From assembly GCF_036013915.1 (NCBI RefSeq), contig NZ_CP107899.1, forward strand, positions 6,662,001 to 6,726,000: a stretch of 64,000 nt of DNA. The letters are read 5' to 3'. This document shows, piece by piece, positions 60,576 through 64,000 of this stretch. The notes below the pieces were generated by a model. That model had not been told where the DNA came from, searched no databases, and was given only the letters and a program-made list of their open reading frames with translations. Each line of letters begins with the position of its first letter. The stretch's first letter is position 1. The translations under genes and the position numbers were made by a program. This DNA is from Streptomyces sp. NBC_00464 (GTDB taxonomy: Bacteria > Actinomycetota > Actinomycetes > Streptomycetales > Streptomycetaceae).

Positions 60576-61159
60576 CAACACTCACCCCCACCCACCAGCT
60601 GTACCGACTGGCCGCCGAGCAGAAGTCGGCGGAGGTCACCGACTGGTCCGCCCGCATCAGCTGGGTGATCGGACTGATCGTCCTCATCGCCTTCGTCTAC
60701 TGGCTCATGCGCCAGGGATGGAAGTGGCGCGGCAGCCTCCAGTCCGGTCTCTCCGACCTCGCGACCACGCCGGACGGCTTCGCGGACGGCGAGAAACTGC
60801 TCACCCTGACCGGGCGCTACCACGCCTCGACGACGGCCGGGCAGTGGCTCGACCGCATCGTCGCCCACGGCCTCGGTACCCGCAGCCGCGTCGAGCTCAC
60901 CCTCACCGAGCAGGGCCTCGACGTCGTACGGCCCGGCGCGACGGACTTCTTCGTCCCCGCCGCCGACCTGCGCGAGGCCCGGACCGACAAGGCCCTCGCG
61001 GGCAAGGTCCTGCCCGAGGGCGGACTCCTGGTCATCACCTGGGCGCTCGGCGACCAGCTGATCGACTCCGGATTCCGCTCCGACCACTCGGCCGAACACC
61101 CCGCCTGGGTCGAAGCCGTCAACCACCTCACCAGCACTACGGAAGGCACCGCACGATGA
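60572..61159 (+). CDS. PH-like domain membrane protein inside the pyr operon
   Basis: A 195-residue protein with one membrane helix (about 32-46, [18 protein letters not shown]), then a basic patch ([14 protein letters not shown]) and a beta-rich domain of ~120 residues ([54 protein letters not shown]) that fits the bacterial PH-like fold. It overlaps pyrC and carA by 4 bases each, so it is fully coupled to both. This position between pyrC and carA is conserved in actinobacteria, yet no pyrimidine role is known. It might tether the enzymes to the membrane, which is speculation. Confidence 0.8.
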   Translation: MTTLTPTHQLYRLAAEQKSAEVTDWSARISWVIGLIVLIAFVYWLMRQGWKWRGSLQSGLSDLATTPDGFADGEKLLTLTGRYHASTTAGQWLDRIVAHGLGTRSRVELTLTEQGLDVVRPGATDFFVPAADLREARTDKALAGKVLPEGGLLVITWALGDQLIDSGFRSDHSAEHPAWVEAVNHLTSTTEGTAR

Positions 61160-62290
61160 CGATCTCCACCCGGGGAGCCGCCAAAGCTCCCGCCGTACTC
61201 GTCCTGGAGGACGGCCGCGCCTTCCGCGGCCGCGCCTACGGGGCTGTGGGGGAGACCTTCGGCGAGGCGGTGTTCTCCACCGGCATGACCGGCTACCAGG
61301 AGACACTGACCGACCCCTCGTACCACCGCCAGGTCGTCGTGATGACCGCCCCGCACGTCGGCAACACCGGTGTGAACGACGAGGACCCCGAGTCGAAGCA
61401 GATCTGGGTCGCCGGCTACGTCGTGCGCGACCCCGCCCGGGTGCCCTCCAACTGGCGCTCGCAGCGCTCGCTGGACGAGGAACTCGTGAGCCAGGGCGTC
61501 GTCGGCATCAGCGGCATCGACACCCGCGCCCTCACCCGCCACCTGCGCGAGCGCGGCGCGATGCGCGTCGGCATCTTCTCCGGCAACGCGATCGCCGACG
61601 AGGGCACGCTCCTCGCCCGGGTGCGCCAGGCCCCCGAGATGAACGGCGCCGACCTCTCCGCCGAGGTCGCCACCAAGGAGACGTACGTCGTCCCCGCGAT
61701 CGGCACCAAGAAGTTCACCGTCGCCGCGATCGACCTCGGCATCAAGGGCATGACCCCGCACCGGATGGCCGAGCGCGGCATCGAGGTGCACGTCCTGCCC
61801 GCCACCGCCACCCTGGAGGAGGTGTACGCGGTCGAGCCCGACGGCGTCTTCTTCTCCAACGGCCCCGGCGACCCCTCCACCGCCGACCACCCGGTCTCCG
61901 TCATGCAGGGCGTCCTGGAGCGGAAGACCCCGCTCTTCGGCATCTGCTTCGGCAACCAGATCCTGGGTCGCGCGCTCGGCTTCGGCACGTACAAGCTGAA
62001 GTACGGCCACCGCGGTATCAACCAGCCCGTGCAGGACCGCTCGACCGGCAAGGTCGAGGTCACCGCGCACAACCACGGCTTCGCCGTCGACGCCCCGCTC
62101 GACAAGGTCTCCGACACCGCCTACGGGCGCGCCGAGGTCTCCCACGTCTGCCTGAACGACCAGGTCGTCGAGGGCCTCCAGCTCCTCGACCGGCCGGCCT
62201 TCAGCGTCCAGTACCACCCCGAAGCAGCCGCCGGCCCGCACGACGCCGCGTACCTCTTCGACCGCTTCGTATCCCTGATGGAGGGCCAGC

Positions 62291-62298
<8 letters not shown>
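61156..62298 (+). CDS. carA: Carbamoyl-phosphate synthase small (glutaminase) chain
   Basis: A 380-residue subunit that hydrolyses glutamine and sends ammonia to CarB. It has an N-terminal CPSase_S domain ([30 protein letters not shown]) and a C-terminal class I glutaminase with the nucleophile in GICFGNQI and the His-Glu pair in [11 protein letters not shown]. It overlaps the previous gene by 4 bases and carB by 8. Confidence 0.97.

Positions 62299-64000
<1,702 letters not shown>

Overview
The window is a high-GC actinomycete chromosome segment, almost certainly Streptomyces. The evidence is strong G/C bias at third codon positions, frequent GTG and TTG starts, many leaderless genes, a bldD gene with an intact c-di-GMP signature, and a gene order (thrS, HIT, pgsA, acyltransferase, pimA, pdxST, yebC, ruvCAB, yajC-secDF, apt, relA, cyclophilin, glyoxalase-like, hisS, rarA, alaS, ruvX, mltG, aro genes, efp, nusB) shared with other actinobacteria, including mycobacteria. 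No insertion sequence, prophage or CRISPR array is visible. This is a conserved core region, so the unusual signals are mostly regulatory, structural or single-gene oddities.

Layout. 1-9 kb holds a variable block: the end of an unidentified gene, a Tat-exported polysaccharide-lyase-like protein, a very large multi-pass membrane protein divergent from an SRPBCC protein, tRNA-Val(CAC), a DEDDh exonuclease, and a coupled DUF4365 gene pair. 9-25.7 kb runs from thrS through an ion channel, HIT phosphorylase, unknown membrane protein, EF-G2, the phosphatidylinositol/PIM lipid genes (pgsA, acyltransferase, pimA), PLP synthase (pdxST), yebC and ruvCAB. 25.7-38 kb holds yajC-secD-secF-apt, relA, a DUF349 protein, cyclophilin, a metallo-beta-lactamase fold enzyme, hisS and a VKOR. 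38-47.4 kb holds rarA, an iron-box-controlled DUF2470 gene divergent from rpsD, an NB-ARC/TPR protein, and a translationally coupled DUF948-DUF6167-alaS-ruvX run that leads into mltG. 47.5-56.7 kb is the shikimate cluster (aroE, aroC, aroK and aroB fused in frame, aroQ), then a P-loop protein, an M24-fold protein, efp and nusB. 56.9-64 kb has bldD divergent from the pyrimidine operon pyrR-pyrB-pyrC-(PH-like)-carA-carB, with carB cut by the window end.

How genes work together. pgsA makes the phosphatidylinositol phosphate precursor, pimA mannosylates the lipid, and the acyltransferase acylates it. ruvCAB and ruvX handle Holliday-junction intermediates and rarA stalled forks. yajC-secDF assists Sec export. 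apt and relA link purine salvage to (p)ppGpp. aroB/Q/E/K/C cover five of the seven steps to chorismate. The pyr operon covers carbamoyl phosphate through dihydroorotate.

The most interesting signals are: (1) three related 160-176 bp palindromic elements around the PIM lipid genes, which share a 29-bp core but have different, internally self-complementary ends, one of them burying the pimA ribosome binding site; (2) an in-frame aroK-aroB fusion one base away from a stop codon; (3) a PyrR-type RNA hairpin whose lower stem contains the pyrR Shine-Dalgarno; (4) an M24 peptidase-fold protein with most metal ligands substituted; (5) a DUF4365/OB-like gene pair; and (6) a near-consensus iron box between a DUF2470 gene and rpsD.
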